NCBI RefSeq assembly: GCF_031455295.1
Contig: NZ_JAVDSL010000001.1
Location: forward strand, 372,001-436,000
Direction of reading: 5' to 3'
DNA length: 64,000 bases
Origin: Leifsonia sp. 1010
GTDB taxonomy: Bacteria; Actinomycetota; Actinomycetes; Actinomycetales; Microbacteriaceae
Below the pieces are notes generated by a model. That model was not told the origin of the DNA and did not search any database. It saw nothing but the letters and a program-made list of their open reading frames with translations. The translations under genes were made by a program, and so were the position numbers. Positions 8,356-16,838 of this stretch are shown here, piece by piece (the first letter of the stretch is position 1; every line of letters begins with the position of its first letter).

Positions 8356-9477
8356 TCAGCCGGCGTAGGAGCCGACGAGGCGCACCGCGCCCCCGTCGAC
8401 GCCCTTCGCGCCCTGCTCGAACCCGGTCAGGTCGCGCGCGGACGTCGAGACGACGCCGGCGCGCCAGGTGGGGATGCCATCGGCCGTGATCGCCGCCGCG
8501 ACCGCATCCGCGGCTTCCGGTGCGACGACCGCGAACATCCCGATGCCGAGGTTCCAGGTGCCCTCGCTCGACTCGAGCGAACTGCCCGCGAGATCGCTCA
8601 GGATGCGGAAGACCGGCGTCGGCGACCACGTGGAGCGGTCGACCTCGACCCACGAGCCGACCGGGAGGACGCGGGCGAGGTTCGCGGCGATGCCCCCGCC
8701 CGTCACATGGCTGAGCGAGTGGATGGCGCCGTCGAGCGCCGGGTCCTGCAGCACGCGCAGCAGCGGCCCCGTGTAGAGGCGCGTCGGCTCGAGCAGGGCC
8801 TCGCCGACGACACCGCCGAACTCGGCGGACTGGTCGGTGAACCCGATGCCGCGCGCGGCGAGGATGTGGCGGACCAGCGAGTAGCCGTTGGAGTGGAGAC
8901 CGGACGAGGCCATAGCCAGCACCACGTCGCCGTCCCGCACCCGGTCGGCGCCGAGCACGGCATCCGCCTCGACCGCACCGACCGCGGCCCCAGCGACGTC
9001 GTAGTCGTCCGGGCCGAGGAGGCCCGGGTGCTCGGCGGTCTCGCCGCCGACGAGGGCGGTGCCGGTTTCGGCGCACGCGCTCGCGATGCCCGCGACGATC
9101 GCGGCGATGCGCTCAGGGACGACCTTGCCGCACGCGATGTAGTCGGTCATGAAGAGCGGACGAGCCCCGACCACGACGATGTCGTCGACGACCATCCCGA
9201 CCAGGTCCTGACCGATGGTGTCGTGCTTGTCGAGCGCCTGCGCGATGGCGACCTTGGTGCCGACACCGTCGGTGGAGGAGGCCAGCAGCGGACGGTCGAA
9301 GTCCTTCAGGAACGAGACGTCGAACAGGCCGGCGAAGCCGCCGACGCCGCCCAGCACCTCGGGTCCGTGGGTGCGGCCGACGGCCGCCTTCATCAGCTCG
9401 ACGGCCCTGTCGCCCGCAGCGGTGTCGACACCGGCGGCGGCGTAGGAGGCGGACGAGGAGGCGGCGGAGTCGGTCAC
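8356..9477 (-). CDS. purM: Phosphoribosylformylglycinamidine cyclo-ligase (AIR synthetase)
   Basis: PurM closes the imidazole ring in step five of IMP synthesis, turning FGAM and ATP into AIR. The 373-residue protein shows SYAAAGVDTAAGDRAV at the N terminus, STDGVGTKVAIA, DIVVVGARPLFMTDY, GGETAEHPG and the late THVTGGGIAANLARVLP. It follows purF on the same strand after 58 bases. The GTG start at 9477 is supported by TACGAT six bases upstream; the reading frame continues further upstream, but without conserved sequence. Confidence 0.95.
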   Translation of the reverse strand: MTDSAASSSASYAAAGVDTAAGDRAVELMKAAVGRTHGPEVLGGVGGFAGLFDVSFLKDFDRPLLASSTDGVGTKVAIAQALDKHDTIGQDLVGMVVDDIVVVGARPLFMTDYIACGKVVPERIAAIVAGIASACAETGTALVGGETAEHPGLLGPDDYDVAGAAVGAVEADAVLGADRVRDGDVVLAMASSGLHSNGYSLVRHILAARGIGFTDQSAEFGGVVGEALLEPTRLYTGPLLRVLQDPALDGAIHSLSHVTGGGIAANLARVLPVGSWVEVDRSTWSPTPVFRILSDLAGSSLESSEGTWNLGIGMFAVVAPEAADAVAAAITADGIPTWRAGVVSTSARDLTGFEQGAKGVDGGAVRLVGSYAG

Positions 9478-9483
9478 CGGTCC

Positions 9484-9489
9484 ATCGTA
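9484..9489 (-). promoter_or_regulatory. -10 hexamer TACGAT, leaderless promoter of purM
   Basis: TACGAT is followed by GGACCG and then the GTG of purM. This gives purM a promoter of its own inside the purF-purM gap. Confidence 0.45.
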
Positions 9490-9535
9490 TCCGGGGCCCG
9501 CGGGCACCGGAAAAGCGGGGCTGCTCCTGGCGGCT

Positions 9536-11107
9536 CTACTCCTGGCGGCCGGGGTCGCCGAAGCTGAGCAGAGGCTCGAGCTCCGAGTCGGGGCCGGGCT
9601 CGCATCCATCGGACGTCGCGTCGGAGCCGTCGTCGGTCGGGCTGACCTCCGGACGCTCGAGGAGGTTCTTGCCCAGGTGGTGCGCGTCCGGGAGTTCGAT
9701 CGGGTACTTGCCCGTGAAGCACGCGGTGCACAGCAGCTCGCGCGGCTGCTCGGTCGCGTCGATCATGCCGTCCTCCGAGAGGTAGCCGAGGCTGTCGGCG
9801 CCGATCGACTGGCGCACCTCCTCAACCCCCAGGCCGGTGGCGATGAGCTCGGCGCGCGACGCGAAGTCGATGCCGTAGAAGCACGGCCAGGTGATGGGCG
9901 GGCTGGAGATGCGGACGTGCACCTCGGCCGCACCGGCCTCGCGGAGCATCGACACCAGCGCGCGCTGCGTGTTGCCGCGCACGATCGAGTCGTCGACCAC
10001 GATCAGACGCTTGCCCTTGATGACCTCCTTCAGCGGGTTCAGCTTCAGCTTGATACCGCGCTGGCGGATGGTCTGCGACGGCTGGATGAAGGTGCGGCCG
10101 ACGTAGGAGTTCTTGACGAGGCCCTGACCGAACGGGATGCCGGACGCCTGCGCGTAGCCGATCGCCGCCGGGGTGCCGGACTCGGGCGTCGGGATGACCA
10201 GGTCGGCCTCGACCGCGTGCTCACGCGCGAGCTGGCGGCCCATCTCCACGCGGGCCTCGTAGACGCCGCGGCCGGAGATGGTGGTGTCGGGACGAGCCAG
10301 GTAGACGTACTCGAACACGCATCCCGCGCGCTTCTCGCTGGCGAAGCGCTGGCTGCGCAGGCCGTTCTCGTCGATCGCGATCAGCTCGCCCGGCTCGACC
10401 TCGCGCACGAAGCTGGCGCCGACGATGTCGAGTGCGGCGGTCTCGGAGGCGACCACCCAGCCGCGCTCGAGGCGGCCGAGCACCAGCGGGCGGACGCCCT
10501 GCGGGTCGCGGGCGGCGTACAGCGTGTGCTCGTCCATGAAGACCAGGCAGAAGGCGCCGCGCAGTCGCGGCAGCACCTCCAGGGCGGTCGACTCGAGCGT
10601 GTGGTCCAGGTCGCCGGTGAGCAGCGCCGTGACGACCGCGGTGTCGGTGGTGTTTCCCCGGCTGAGTTCGCCGTCATGCTGCGGGTAGCGCTCGTGGACC
10701 AGCTGCATCAGCTCGGCCGTGTTGGTCAAGTTGCCGTTGTGGCCGAGGGCGACGGTGCCGCTCGCCGTGGAGCCGAGGGTCGGCTGCGCGTTCTGCCAGC
10801 TGGATGCTCCGGTGGTGGAGTAGCGCGTGTGGCCGACGGCGATGTGGCCGGGCAGCGAGTTCAGCGCGTTCTCGTTGAACACCTGCGAGACGAGACCCAT
10901 GTCCTTGTAGATCAGGATCTTGTCGCCGTCGCTCGTCGCGATGCCTGCCGACTCCTGGCCGCGGTGCTGGAGCGCGTAGAGCCCGAAGTAGCTGAGCTTG
11001 GCGACCTCCTCACCGGGAGCCCAGACGCCGAAGACACCGCAGGCGTCCTGCGGCCCCTTCTCGCCGGGTAGCAGATCGTGACTGAGAAGACCGTCGCCTC
11101 CGGCCAC
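9536..11107 (-). CDS. purF: Amidophosphoribosyltransferase (glutamine PRPP amidotransferase)
   Basis: PurF commits PRPP to purine synthesis by making phosphoribosylamine from PRPP and glutamine. The 523-residue protein has a 22-residue propeptide before the catalytic C23 in QDACGVFG. It has the PRPP loop VVDDSIVRGNTQ and the cysteines of the oxygen-sensitive Bacillus-type 4Fe-4S enzyme (GCVFEYVYLARPD, WPCFYGID, LLCTACFTG). A GAAAGGGG site precedes the GTG by eight bases. Its C-terminal 60 residues are a variable acidic tail. Confidence 0.96.
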   Translation of the reverse strand: MAGGDGLLSHDLLPGEKGPQDACGVFGVWAPGEEVAKLSYFGLYALQHRGQESAGIATSDGDKILIYKDMGLVSQVFNENALNSLPGHIAVGHTRYSTTGASSWQNAQPTLGSTASGTVALGHNGNLTNTAELMQLVHERYPQHDGELSRGNTTDTAVVTALLTGDLDHTLESTALEVLPRLRGAFCLVFMDEHTLYAARDPQGVRPLVLGRLERGWVVASETAALDIVGASFVREVEPGELIAIDENGLRSQRFASEKRAGCVFEYVYLARPDTTISGRGVYEARVEMGRQLAREHAVEADLVIPTPESGTPAAIGYAQASGIPFGQGLVKNSYVGRTFIQPSQTIRQRGIKLKLNPLKEVIKGKRLIVVDDSIVRGNTQRALVSMLREAGAAEVHVRISSPPITWPCFYGIDFASRAELIATGLGVEEVRQSIGADSLGYLSEDGMIDATEQPRELLCTACFTGKYPIELPDAHHLGKNLLERPEVSPTDDGSDATSDGCEPGPDSELEPLLSFGDPGRQE

Positions 11108-11136
11108 AGCGGACCCCTTTCAGGAAGTCGGGATGT

Positions 11137-11580
11137 TCAGCTCTGGGTGTCGCTCGTGCTGGTGTCGTTCGTGCCGGGCTCCGGCTGCGAGCCCTCACGC
11201 CGCTCGGGCGACGACCCGGGCTCGGGGACGCGCACGTCGATTCTATCCGCCTGCACGCTGCGCGCTCGACGGGCGGTCACCCGGTCGAGCACGAGAGCGA
11301 CGATCGCTCCGACGGCGACGCCGACCGTGACGCAGATCGCGAGCAGGAAGCCGAAGACGGAGCCGCGGTCGTACGTCGGGTTCTCCGGGAAGGAGAAGGT
11401 GAGGATGAGGGCGACGATGGCGAAGAGGATGGCGCCGGTGATCATGAAGCGGAAGTAGCGCGGCGAGCGGCGCACGCGGACCTCGGCGGGGGTGACGGTC
11501 TCCTCGACCTGCGGGTCGGGGTCCTGCGAATCGCTGACCTGCGGGTCGCTGACCTGCCGGTCCTCGGGGGTGTCGCTCAT
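11137..11580 (-). CDS. Small two-span membrane protein, conserved next to purF
   Basis: This 147-residue protein has an acidic N terminus with imperfect VSDPQ/VSDSQ repeats, a basic stretch (VRVRRSPRYFRF), two membrane spans (about 45-67 and 78-101) and a polar tail. Both ends should face the cytoplasm. The start at 11580 follows GGAGG closely. I do not recognise a named family. It lies 29 bases upstream of purF and may be cotranscribed with it. Confidence 0.65.
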   Translation of the reverse strand: MSDTPEDRQVSDPQVSDSQDPDPQVEETVTPAEVRVRRSPRYFRFMITGAILFAIVALILTFSFPENPTYDRGSVFGFLLAICVTVGVAVGAIVALVLDRVTARRARSVQADRIDVRVPEPGSSPERREGSQPEPGTNDTSTSDTQS

Positions 11581-11654
11581 GCCTCCATTCTCCCAGATCG
11601 AACCTGAGCGGCCGTCGGCCGTCATGACCCGTCGTCGCGCCCGTCTGGATAGGT

Positions 11655-11792
11655 ATGAGCACCTCGAACCGCCCGGCCACCGCATCCCGGATCGCCGCCG
11701 CATTCGCCCCGGCGGCAGCGGCCGGGTTCGCGCTGCTGCTGATCGTCGCCGCGATCGTGGGCGTGCTGGGCGGGATGCGCGGGGTGGGCTGA
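11655..11792 (+). CDS. Possible 45-residue single-span membrane peptide
   Basis: A short frame begins MSTSNRPATASRIAAAF, has one hydrophobic helix (about 20-40, GFALLLIVAAIVGVLGG) and stops at 11792. An AGG lies just before the ATG. It occupies the gap between the divergent membrane-protein gene and the sterol carrier gene and overlaps neither. A clean signal-anchor pattern in such a short frame favours a real gene, but there is no family support. Confidence 0.4.
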   Translation: MSTSNRPATASRIAAAFAPAAAAGFALLLIVAAIVGVLGGMRGVG

Positions 11793-11817
11793 CGGCGCCC
11801 CGGCGGCGCGGCCCGGC

Positions 11818-12174
11818 TCAGTAGCGCAGCGGGAGAAGTCCTTCGAGCGACGCCCGCTGTCCGGACGCGTGCACCGCGCCGGACGCGATCCCCTCGTCCC
11901 ACGTCATCGAACCGGAGGCCAGCGCAAGCCACGTGGAGGCATCCGTCTCGATGACGTTCGGCGGCGTCCCGCGCGTGTGACGCGGACCCGGGATGCACTG
12001 CACCGCTCCGAACGGCGGCACGCGCACCTCGACGGTGTTGCCCGGCGCGCGCTCCGCCAGCAGCTGCAGCAGGTATCGAACGGCCGTTGCTGTGGTGTTG
12101 CGGTCGGCGCCGCCCGCGGCGGCCGCCCGGACGGCCGGGCTGCCGACCTCGTCCGCGATCTTCGCTCTCGCCAT
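11818..12174 (-). CDS. Sterol carrier family protein
   Basis: The 118-residue protein matches the short actinobacterial SCP2-like family: a variable N-terminal helix, VRYLLQLLAERAPGNTVEVRVPPFGAVQCI, the central THTRG-like motif, and DASTWLALASGSMTWDEGI, which is the lipid-pocket helix of the SCP2 fold. The family probably binds hydrophobic ligands; no ligand is known. I chose the ATG at 12174 because GGAAGG lies nine bases upstream of it. An ATG at 12183 would touch that site directly. Confidence 0.75.
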   Translation of the reverse strand: MARAKIADEVGSPAVRAAAAGGADRNTTATAVRYLLQLLAERAPGNTVEVRVPPFGAVQCIPGPRHTRGTPPNVIETDASTWLALASGSMTWDEGIASGAVHASGQRASLEGLLPLRY

Positions 12175-12230
12175 GGCATCCATCCTTCCACCGCGCACGC
12201 ATCGGGCCGGAGCGCCGCATCCACTCCCTC

Positions 12231-12236
12231 TAGCAT
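12231..12236 (+). promoter_or_regulatory. -10 hexamer TAGCAT, leaderless promoter of purD
   Basis: TAGCAT is followed by GGTGGC and then the GTG of purD at 12243. There is no separate Shine-Dalgarno sequence. Confidence 0.5.
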
Positions 12237-12242
12237 GGTGGC

Positions 12243-13499
12243 GTGAAGATTCTCGTCCTCGGTTCCGGTGCCCGTGAGCACGCCATCATCACCGCGCTGC
12301 TCGCCGAGGAGGTGCGCCACGACATCGTGGCGGCGCCCGGGAACGCCGGGATCGCACAGGACGTCCGGGTCGAGCCGTCGCTCGATCCGCTCGACGGCGT
12401 CGCGGTCACCGAGTACGCGCTCGAGAACGACATCGAACTGGTCGTCATCGGCCCGGAGGCGCCGCTCGTCGCCGGCGTCGCCGACCCGCTGCGCACCCGC
12501 GGCATCCCCGTGTTCGGGCCGGGCAAGGCGGCCGCTCAGCTGGAAGGCTCGAAGGCGTACGCGAAGCGCATCATGGATGCGGCCGGCGTGCCCACCGGGC
12601 GGGCTGTGCGAGCCGAGACCCTGGCCGAGGCGGAGCGCGCGCTCGACGAGTTCGGTGCGCCGTACGTCGTCAAGGCCGACGGGCTGGCGGCCGGCAAGGG
12701 CGTCCTGGTGACCGAGGAGCGGGATGCGGCCGTCGAGCACGCGACGCACTGGCTTCGGCACGGCGGTGTGCTGGTCGAGGAGTTCCTCGACGGGCAGGAG
12801 GTCTCGCTCTTCCTCTTCAGCGACGGGCACGACGTGCTGCCGCTCTCGCCCGCGCAGGACTACAAGCGGCTGCTCGACGGCGACGCCGGCCCGAACACCG
12901 GCGGGATGGGCGCCTACTCGCCGCTGCCGTGGCTGCCGGACGGCTTCGTCGACGAGGTCATCGACACCATCGCGCTGCCGACCGTCCGCACGATGGCGCG
13001 CGAGCAGACGCCGTTCATCGGCCTGCTTTACTGCGGGCTGATCCTGACCGACCGCGGCATCCGCGTGATCGAGTTCAACGCCCGGTTCGGCGACCCGGAG
13101 ACGCAGGTCGTGCTCCCGCGGCTCGTGACCCCGCTGTCGACGCTGCTGCTCGCGTCGGCCACCGGTGGGCTGGGCGGACTGCCCCGTCCCGAGTTCGCGC
13201 TCGACACGGCCGTCACCGTGGTACTCGCCAGCGAGGGGTACCCCGAGGCGCCGCAGACCGGGCGGCCGATCACGGGCCTCGGCGAAGCGGCGGCGGTGCC
13301 CGAGGTGACCATCGCGCACGCGGCGACGGCGCGCCACGAGGCCACCGGCGAGCTGATCGCGACCGGCGGACGCGTGCTGTCGGTCGTCGCGCGCGGCACC
13401 GGCTTCGCGGAGGCGCGCTCCCGTGCCTACGCGGCGCTCGACCGCATCCACCTCGAGGGTGCCCAGTACCGCACCGACATCGCCGCCCGCGTCTCCTGA
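12243..13499 (+). CDS. purD: Phosphoribosylamine-glycine ligase (GAR synthetase)
   Basis: PurD joins phosphoribosylamine to glycine with ATP, the second step of the purine pathway. The 418-residue ATP-grasp enzyme begins MKILVLGSGAREHAI. It has the ATP-binding YVVKADGLAAGKGVLV, the glycine/PRA-site region DYKRLLDGDAGPNTGGMGAYSP and IEFNARFGDPETQ with the metal-binding Glu and Asn. It is complete. It is separated from the convergent flavoenzyme gene by a long palindrome. Confidence 0.96.
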   Translation: MKILVLGSGAREHAIITALLAEEVRHDIVAAPGNAGIAQDVRVEPSLDPLDGVAVTEYALENDIELVVIGPEAPLVAGVADPLRTRGIPVFGPGKAAAQLEGSKAYAKRIMDAAGVPTGRAVRAETLAEAERALDEFGAPYVVKADGLAAGKGVLVTEERDAAVEHATHWLRHGGVLVEEFLDGQEVSLFLFSDGHDVLPLSPAQDYKRLLDGDAGPNTGGMGAYSPLPWLPDGFVDEVIDTIALPTVRTMAREQTPFIGLLYCGLILTDRGIRVIEFNARFGDPETQVVLPRLVTPLSTLLLASATGGLGGLPRPEFALDTAVTVVLASEGYPEAPQTGRPITGLGEAAAVPEVTIAHAATARHEATGELIATGGRVLSVVARGTGFAEARSRAYAALDRIHLEGAQYRTDIAARVS

Positions 13500-13506
13500 C
13501 CCCTCC

Positions 13507-13583
13507 CCCAAGCCAACAGCTCCTGAGTTTTTCGGCCATTTCGGGACGAAAAGGCGGAAAAACTCAGGAGCTGTTGGCTTGGG
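13507..13583. repeat. Dispersed long palindrome, copy 1
   Basis: Perfect 27-base arms lie at 13507-13533 and 13557-13583, with a 23-base centre that itself holds TTTCG/CGAAA. The arm core AGCTCCTGAGTTTTTC recurs at 36.9 and 49.1 kb. It sits between the convergent purD and alditol-oxidase-like genes. It could act as a bidirectional terminator, but the shared arm sequence points to a repeat family. Confidence 0.85.
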
Positions 13584-13590
13584 ACGGGGA

Positions 13591-14835
13591 TTAGGGGAGG
13601 AGGCGGGTGAGGAACGGGTTGCGGAAGCGGGCGTCGGGGTCGAAGCGCTGCGTGAGGGCCGCGAAGTCGGCCAGGCGCGGGTAGAGGGACGGGACGACGC
13701 GGTCGCGGTCGACGTAGAGCTTGCCCCAGTGCGGACGCGCGCCGAGGGGCAGCAGCGCGGCCTCGAGCTGCGGGAGCACGGCCTCCACGCCCGCCTGGTC
13801 GCGGAACCACGTGAAGTGCAGGCCGACCGCGTCCGTCTGGTACGCGCTCGAAAGCCACAGGTCGTCGGCCGCGACCGTGCGGATCTCCGAGATCTGCAGC
13901 AGCGGAGCCACCACGGGAGCCAGCGCACGGACGGCCTCGATCGCCTCGACGGCACGGGCTCGCGGGACGAGGTACTCCGACTGGATCTCCTCGCCGTTCG
14001 ACGGCGTGAACTCGAACCGGAAGTGCGCCAGGCGCTCGCTCCACGGCCCGACCACGCCGAGCTGCTCCGTGGTGTTGCGCACATCCATCGTCTGGATCAT
14101 GTGCCGCGGCTCGGTCAGCGCGGGCGCCCCGAAGAAGTCGTCCTCGATCAGCGGTGCGACCCCGTCGAGCTCCTTCAGCCAAGCGAGCGAGACGGCCTCC
14201 TCATCCCACGTCGTGAACAGGCTCACGCTGTAGGCCGCTGAGGTGACCTCGTCGAAGCGGTCGATCACGGCCTCCCACGGCACACCGCCGAAGAGTCGCT
14301 GACGCGCATCGTAGGTCGACCGGATGTCGAGGGTCACATCCGTCACGACGCCGAGCGCGCCGAGACCGACGACGGCTCCTTCGAACCCCTCGTCGCCCCG
14401 CCGCAGCTCGACCAGATCGCCGGACCCGGTGAGGATCCGCAGGCCCGCCACGGCCGTGGACAGGTTGCCGTTGCGGTCGCCCGAGCCGTGCGTCGCCGTC
14501 GCTATGGCACCCGCGACCGAGATGTGCGGGAGGGACGCGAGGTTGTGCAGCGCCCATCCCGCGTCCTGCAGCTCGCGCGCCAGGTCGCCGTAGCGGACGC
14601 CCCCGCCGACGGTGACCGTGCGTGCGGCCTCGTCGATGCGGATGTCGCCCGGCAGACCGGCCGTGCTGATCAGCAGACCGGGGGTGTCGGCGAGGTCGTT
14701 GAACGAGTGCCTGCTGCCGAGGGCGCGCACCGCGGGGGCGCTCAGCACCAGGTCGCGCAGTTCGTCGATCGTGCCCGGCCGGGCGATGCGCTCCGCCTGG
14801 TACTCGTAGTTGCCCGCCCAGTTCTTCTCGGCCAT
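13591..14835 (-). CDS. FAD-dependent alditol/xylitol oxidase-like protein (aldonolactone oxidase family)
   Basis: The 414-residue protein has an N-terminal FAD-binding PCMH-type domain with RALGSRHSFND, whose H43 is the position of covalent 8-alpha-histidyl flavin in alditol oxidases. HISVAGAIATATHGSG follows, and an ALO-type C-terminal domain includes HWGKLYVDRD-like sequence near the end. Relatives oxidise sugar alcohols or aldonolactones with oxygen, producing hydrogen peroxide. GGGAGGA precedes the ATG at 14835; the frame is open upstream but unconserved. Confidence 0.8.
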   Translation of the reverse strand: MAEKNWAGNYEYQAERIARPGTIDELRDLVLSAPAVRALGSRHSFNDLADTPGLLISTAGLPGDIRIDEAARTVTVGGGVRYGDLARELQDAGWALHNLASLPHISVAGAIATATHGSGDRNGNLSTAVAGLRILTGSGDLVELRRGDEGFEGAVVGLGALGVVTDVTLDIRSTYDARQRLFGGVPWEAVIDRFDEVTSAAYSVSLFTTWDEEAVSLAWLKELDGVAPLIEDDFFGAPALTEPRHMIQTMDVRNTTEQLGVVGPWSERLAHFRFEFTPSNGEEIQSEYLVPRARAVEAIEAVRALAPVVAPLLQISEIRTVAADDLWLSSAYQTDAVGLHFTWFRDQAGVEAVLPQLEAALLPLGARPHWGKLYVDRDRVVPSLYPRLADFAALTQRFDPDARFRNPFLTRLLP

Positions 14836-14888
14836 CGAGGTCCTCCCGGTTGGTCGTCGGGCGGCCATCCGCTCCGATCGACATCCCC

Positions 14889-14894
14889 ATTCTA
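14889..14894 (-). promoter_or_regulatory. -10-like TAGAAT upstream of the alditol-oxidase-like gene
   Basis: TAGAAT lies about 53 bases before the ATG at 14835, which fits a leadered transcript using the GGGAGGA site. No good -35 hexamer is visible. Confidence 0.3.
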
Positions 14895-15014
14895 GGAATG
14901 TGACCGGGCACATGACGTCGCTCCCCGATCCGCGGAAGTGGTGCATTGCCGGGCCTCTCCGCGCCGCAGTATGGTGCGCGTGACAGCGGGGTGGGCCGCG
15001 GAGAAGAGGATGAA

Positions 15015-15461
15015 ATGGCCGAATTCGAATACGGTCCGGCGGAGTTCATGGTCGCCCAGTTCGACACCGACCGACCGTCTGCGGGAGTCGTGGAAGCGAT
15101 CCTCGATTTAGTCGAGAACGGCACGGTGCGACTGCTCGACCTGGTGTTCGTCGAACGCCATGAGGACGGCAGCGTCGACATCATCGAGCTGGAGGAGATC
15201 GGCGACCAGATCGGGATGACCGACATCACGCTCGACGCCACCGGGCTCGCCGGGGACGAGGACGTGCAGCAGATCGCCGAGCTCCTGGAGCCGGGATCCA
15301 CTGGGGCGATCCTCGTGATCGAGCACCTCTGGGCGAAAGACCTGGCGAGCAGGTTCTTCCAGTCCGGCGGCGTCGTGCTGCACAGCGAGCGCATCCCCGC
15401 GCCGGTGCTCAACGCGGTCGCGGCCGACGCCTACGACGAGCTCGAGACCACGGAAGGCTGA
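15015..15461 (+). CDS. DUF6325 family protein
   Basis: This 148-residue acidic protein begins MAEFEYGPAEFMVAQFD and has two alpha/beta halves of the DUF1269/DUF6325 type: VRLLDLVFVERHEDGSV, then a Gly/Glu loop and GAILVIEHLWAKDLASR. The family commonly sits next to a SHOCT protein, as here, and the two are probably one operon (10 bases apart). Its role is not known. AGAGGA five bases before the ATG selects this start. Confidence 0.75.
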   Translation: MAEFEYGPAEFMVAQFDTDRPSAGVVEAILDLVENGTVRLLDLVFVERHEDGSVDIIELEEIGDQIGMTDITLDATGLAGDEDVQQIAELLEPGSTGAILVIEHLWAKDLASRFFQSGGVVLHSERIPAPVLNAVAADAYDELETTEG

Positions 15462-15471
15462 GGAGGACACC

Positions 15472-15819
15472 ATGCCATTGAGACGAATGGGACGCCCGGG
15501 ACTGATCGGGATGGCGGCGCGCACGGCGGTCGTCGCGGGAACCGCGACGGCGGTCGCCGGCGGCGTGCAGCATCACCAGCAGCAGAAGTACCAGAACCAG
15601 TACGAGCAGGAGCAGTACGAGCAGCAGCAGGCGGCGATGCAGGCGCAGGAGGCCCAGGCTCAGCAGCAGGCCGCGATGCAGCAGCAGGCGGCGATGCAGC
15701 AGCAGGCGGCTCCGGCCGACGACATGATGACACGGCTGCAGCAGCTGGCGACGCTCCACACGCAGGGCGTGCTCACCGACGAGGAGTTCGCGGCCGCCAA
15801 GGCCAAACTGCTCGCCTAG
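15472..15819 (+). CDS. SHOCT domain protein with Gln-rich linker
   Basis: The 115-residue protein has an N-terminal Ala/Val helix (about 12-30) that may be a membrane anchor, then a long Gln/Ala/Met-rich linker (35-80) with AAMQQQ repeats. It ends in a SHOCT motif (LQQLATLHTQGVLTDEEFAAAKAKLLA). SHOCT motifs are short C-terminal oligomerisation modules. It follows the DUF6325 gene with a GAGGA site, so the two products probably act together. Confidence 0.8.
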   Translation: MPLRRMGRPGLIGMAARTAVVAGTATAVAGGVQHHQQQKYQNQYEQEQYEQQQAAMQAQEAQAQQQAAMQQQAAMQQQAAPADDMMTRLQQLATLHTQGVLTDEEFAAAKAKLLA

Positions 15820-15850
15820 CGGCCCCACCCGGGGAGTTCGCCACTCGCTC

Positions 15851-15856
15851 TACGAT
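15851..15856 (+). promoter_or_regulatory. -10 hexamer TACGAT, leaderless promoter of purC
   Basis: TACGAT, then GGACGG, then the GTG of purC at 15863. The spacing is the same six bases seen at purD and purM. Confidence 0.5.
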
Positions 15857-15862
15857 GGACGG

Positions 15863-16765
15863 GTGAGCGAACTTCCGGGATGGGTCCACGTCTACTCAGG
15901 CAAGGTGCGCGACCTGTACGTGCCGGAGGGCGCCTCCAGCCTCGCCGACACGGACAGCGTGCTCGTCGTCGCGAGCGACCGCGTGAGCGCGTTCGACCAC
16001 GTGCTGGAGCCCGGCATCCCGGCGAAGGGCGAACTGCTCACGACGCTGAGCCTGTGGTGGTTCGACCAGCTGGATGACGTGCCGAACCACCTCATCCCCG
16101 ATCACACGCTCGTCGGCGACACCGTCGTCGAGCGCATCCCGGCGGAGGTCGCCGGACGCTCGATGCTGGTGAAGCCGCTCGACATGTTCCCGATCGAGTG
16201 CGTCGTCCGCGGCTACCTCACCGGGAGCGGCTGGGCGGAGTACCGCGCGTCGCAGAGCGTGTGCGGCATCCCGCTGCCGTCCGGGCTGCAGAACGGCGAC
16301 CGGCTCCCGGAGCCGCTCTACACGCCCGCGTGGAAGGCGCCGATCGGCCAGCACGACGAGAACATCAGCTTCGAGCGCACGGTCGAGCTGGTCGGGCCGG
16401 AGGTCGCGGAGGAGCTCCGGCGCCTTTCCCTCCACGTGTACGCGCGCGGAGCCGCGATCGCCGAGGCGCGCGGCATCATCATCGCCGACACCAAGTTCGA
16501 GTTCGGCGCCGACCGCACGACCGGCGAGATCACGCTCGCCGACGAGGTGCTGACCAGCGACTCCAGCCGCTACTGGGATGCGGCCGCCTACGCGACCGGG
16601 ACCACGGCGGAGGAGCGGATGGCCAGCTTCGACAAGCAGATCGTGCGCGACTGGCTGGCCGCGAACTGGGACAAGACCGGGACGCCGCCCGAGCTCCCCG
16701 CCGACATCGTCGAGCGCACGGCCGCGCGCTACCGCGAGCTGCTGGAACGGCTCACCGGCGAGTAG
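15863..16765 (+). CDS. purC: Phosphoribosylaminoimidazole-succinocarboxamide synthase
   Basis: PurC condenses CAIR with aspartate using ATP. The 300-residue protein has the N-terminal HVYSGKVRDLYVP, the ASDRVSAFDHVLEPGIPAKG segment, the substrate motif CVVRGYLTGSGWAEY and IIIADTKFEFG. It is the longer form of the enzyme, as usual in actinobacteria. It stands alone behind its own leaderless promoter, between the SHOCT gene and an RraA-like gene. Confidence 0.96.
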   Translation: MSELPGWVHVYSGKVRDLYVPEGASSLADTDSVLVVASDRVSAFDHVLEPGIPAKGELLTTLSLWWFDQLDDVPNHLIPDHTLVGDTVVERIPAEVAGRSMLVKPLDMFPIECVVRGYLTGSGWAEYRASQSVCGIPLPSGLQNGDRLPEPLYTPAWKAPIGQHDENISFERTVELVGPEVAEELRRLSLHVYARGAAIAEARGIIIADTKFEFGADRTTGEITLADEVLTSDSSRYWDAAAYATGTTAEERMASFDKQIVRDWLAANWDKTGTPPELPADIVERTAARYRELLERLTGE

Positions 16766-16826
16766 CACGCACGCGGCGCCTGTCGGCTCGGACGCCCGCA
16801 TGCCCGACCGCGCATGCCCCGCGGTA

Positions 16827-16832
16827 TAGCGT
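16827..16832 (+). promoter_or_regulatory. -10 hexamer TAGCGT, leaderless promoter of the RraA-like gene
   Basis: TAGCGT is followed by CGCGAC and the ATG at 16839. Confidence 0.45.
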
Positions 16833-16838
16833 CGCGAC

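Noticed and set aside
15590-15720. CAG-rich repeats in the SHOCT gene as a possible repeat array
   Set aside because: They are in frame, encode the Gln/Ala linker, and show codon variation typical of a protein low-complexity region.
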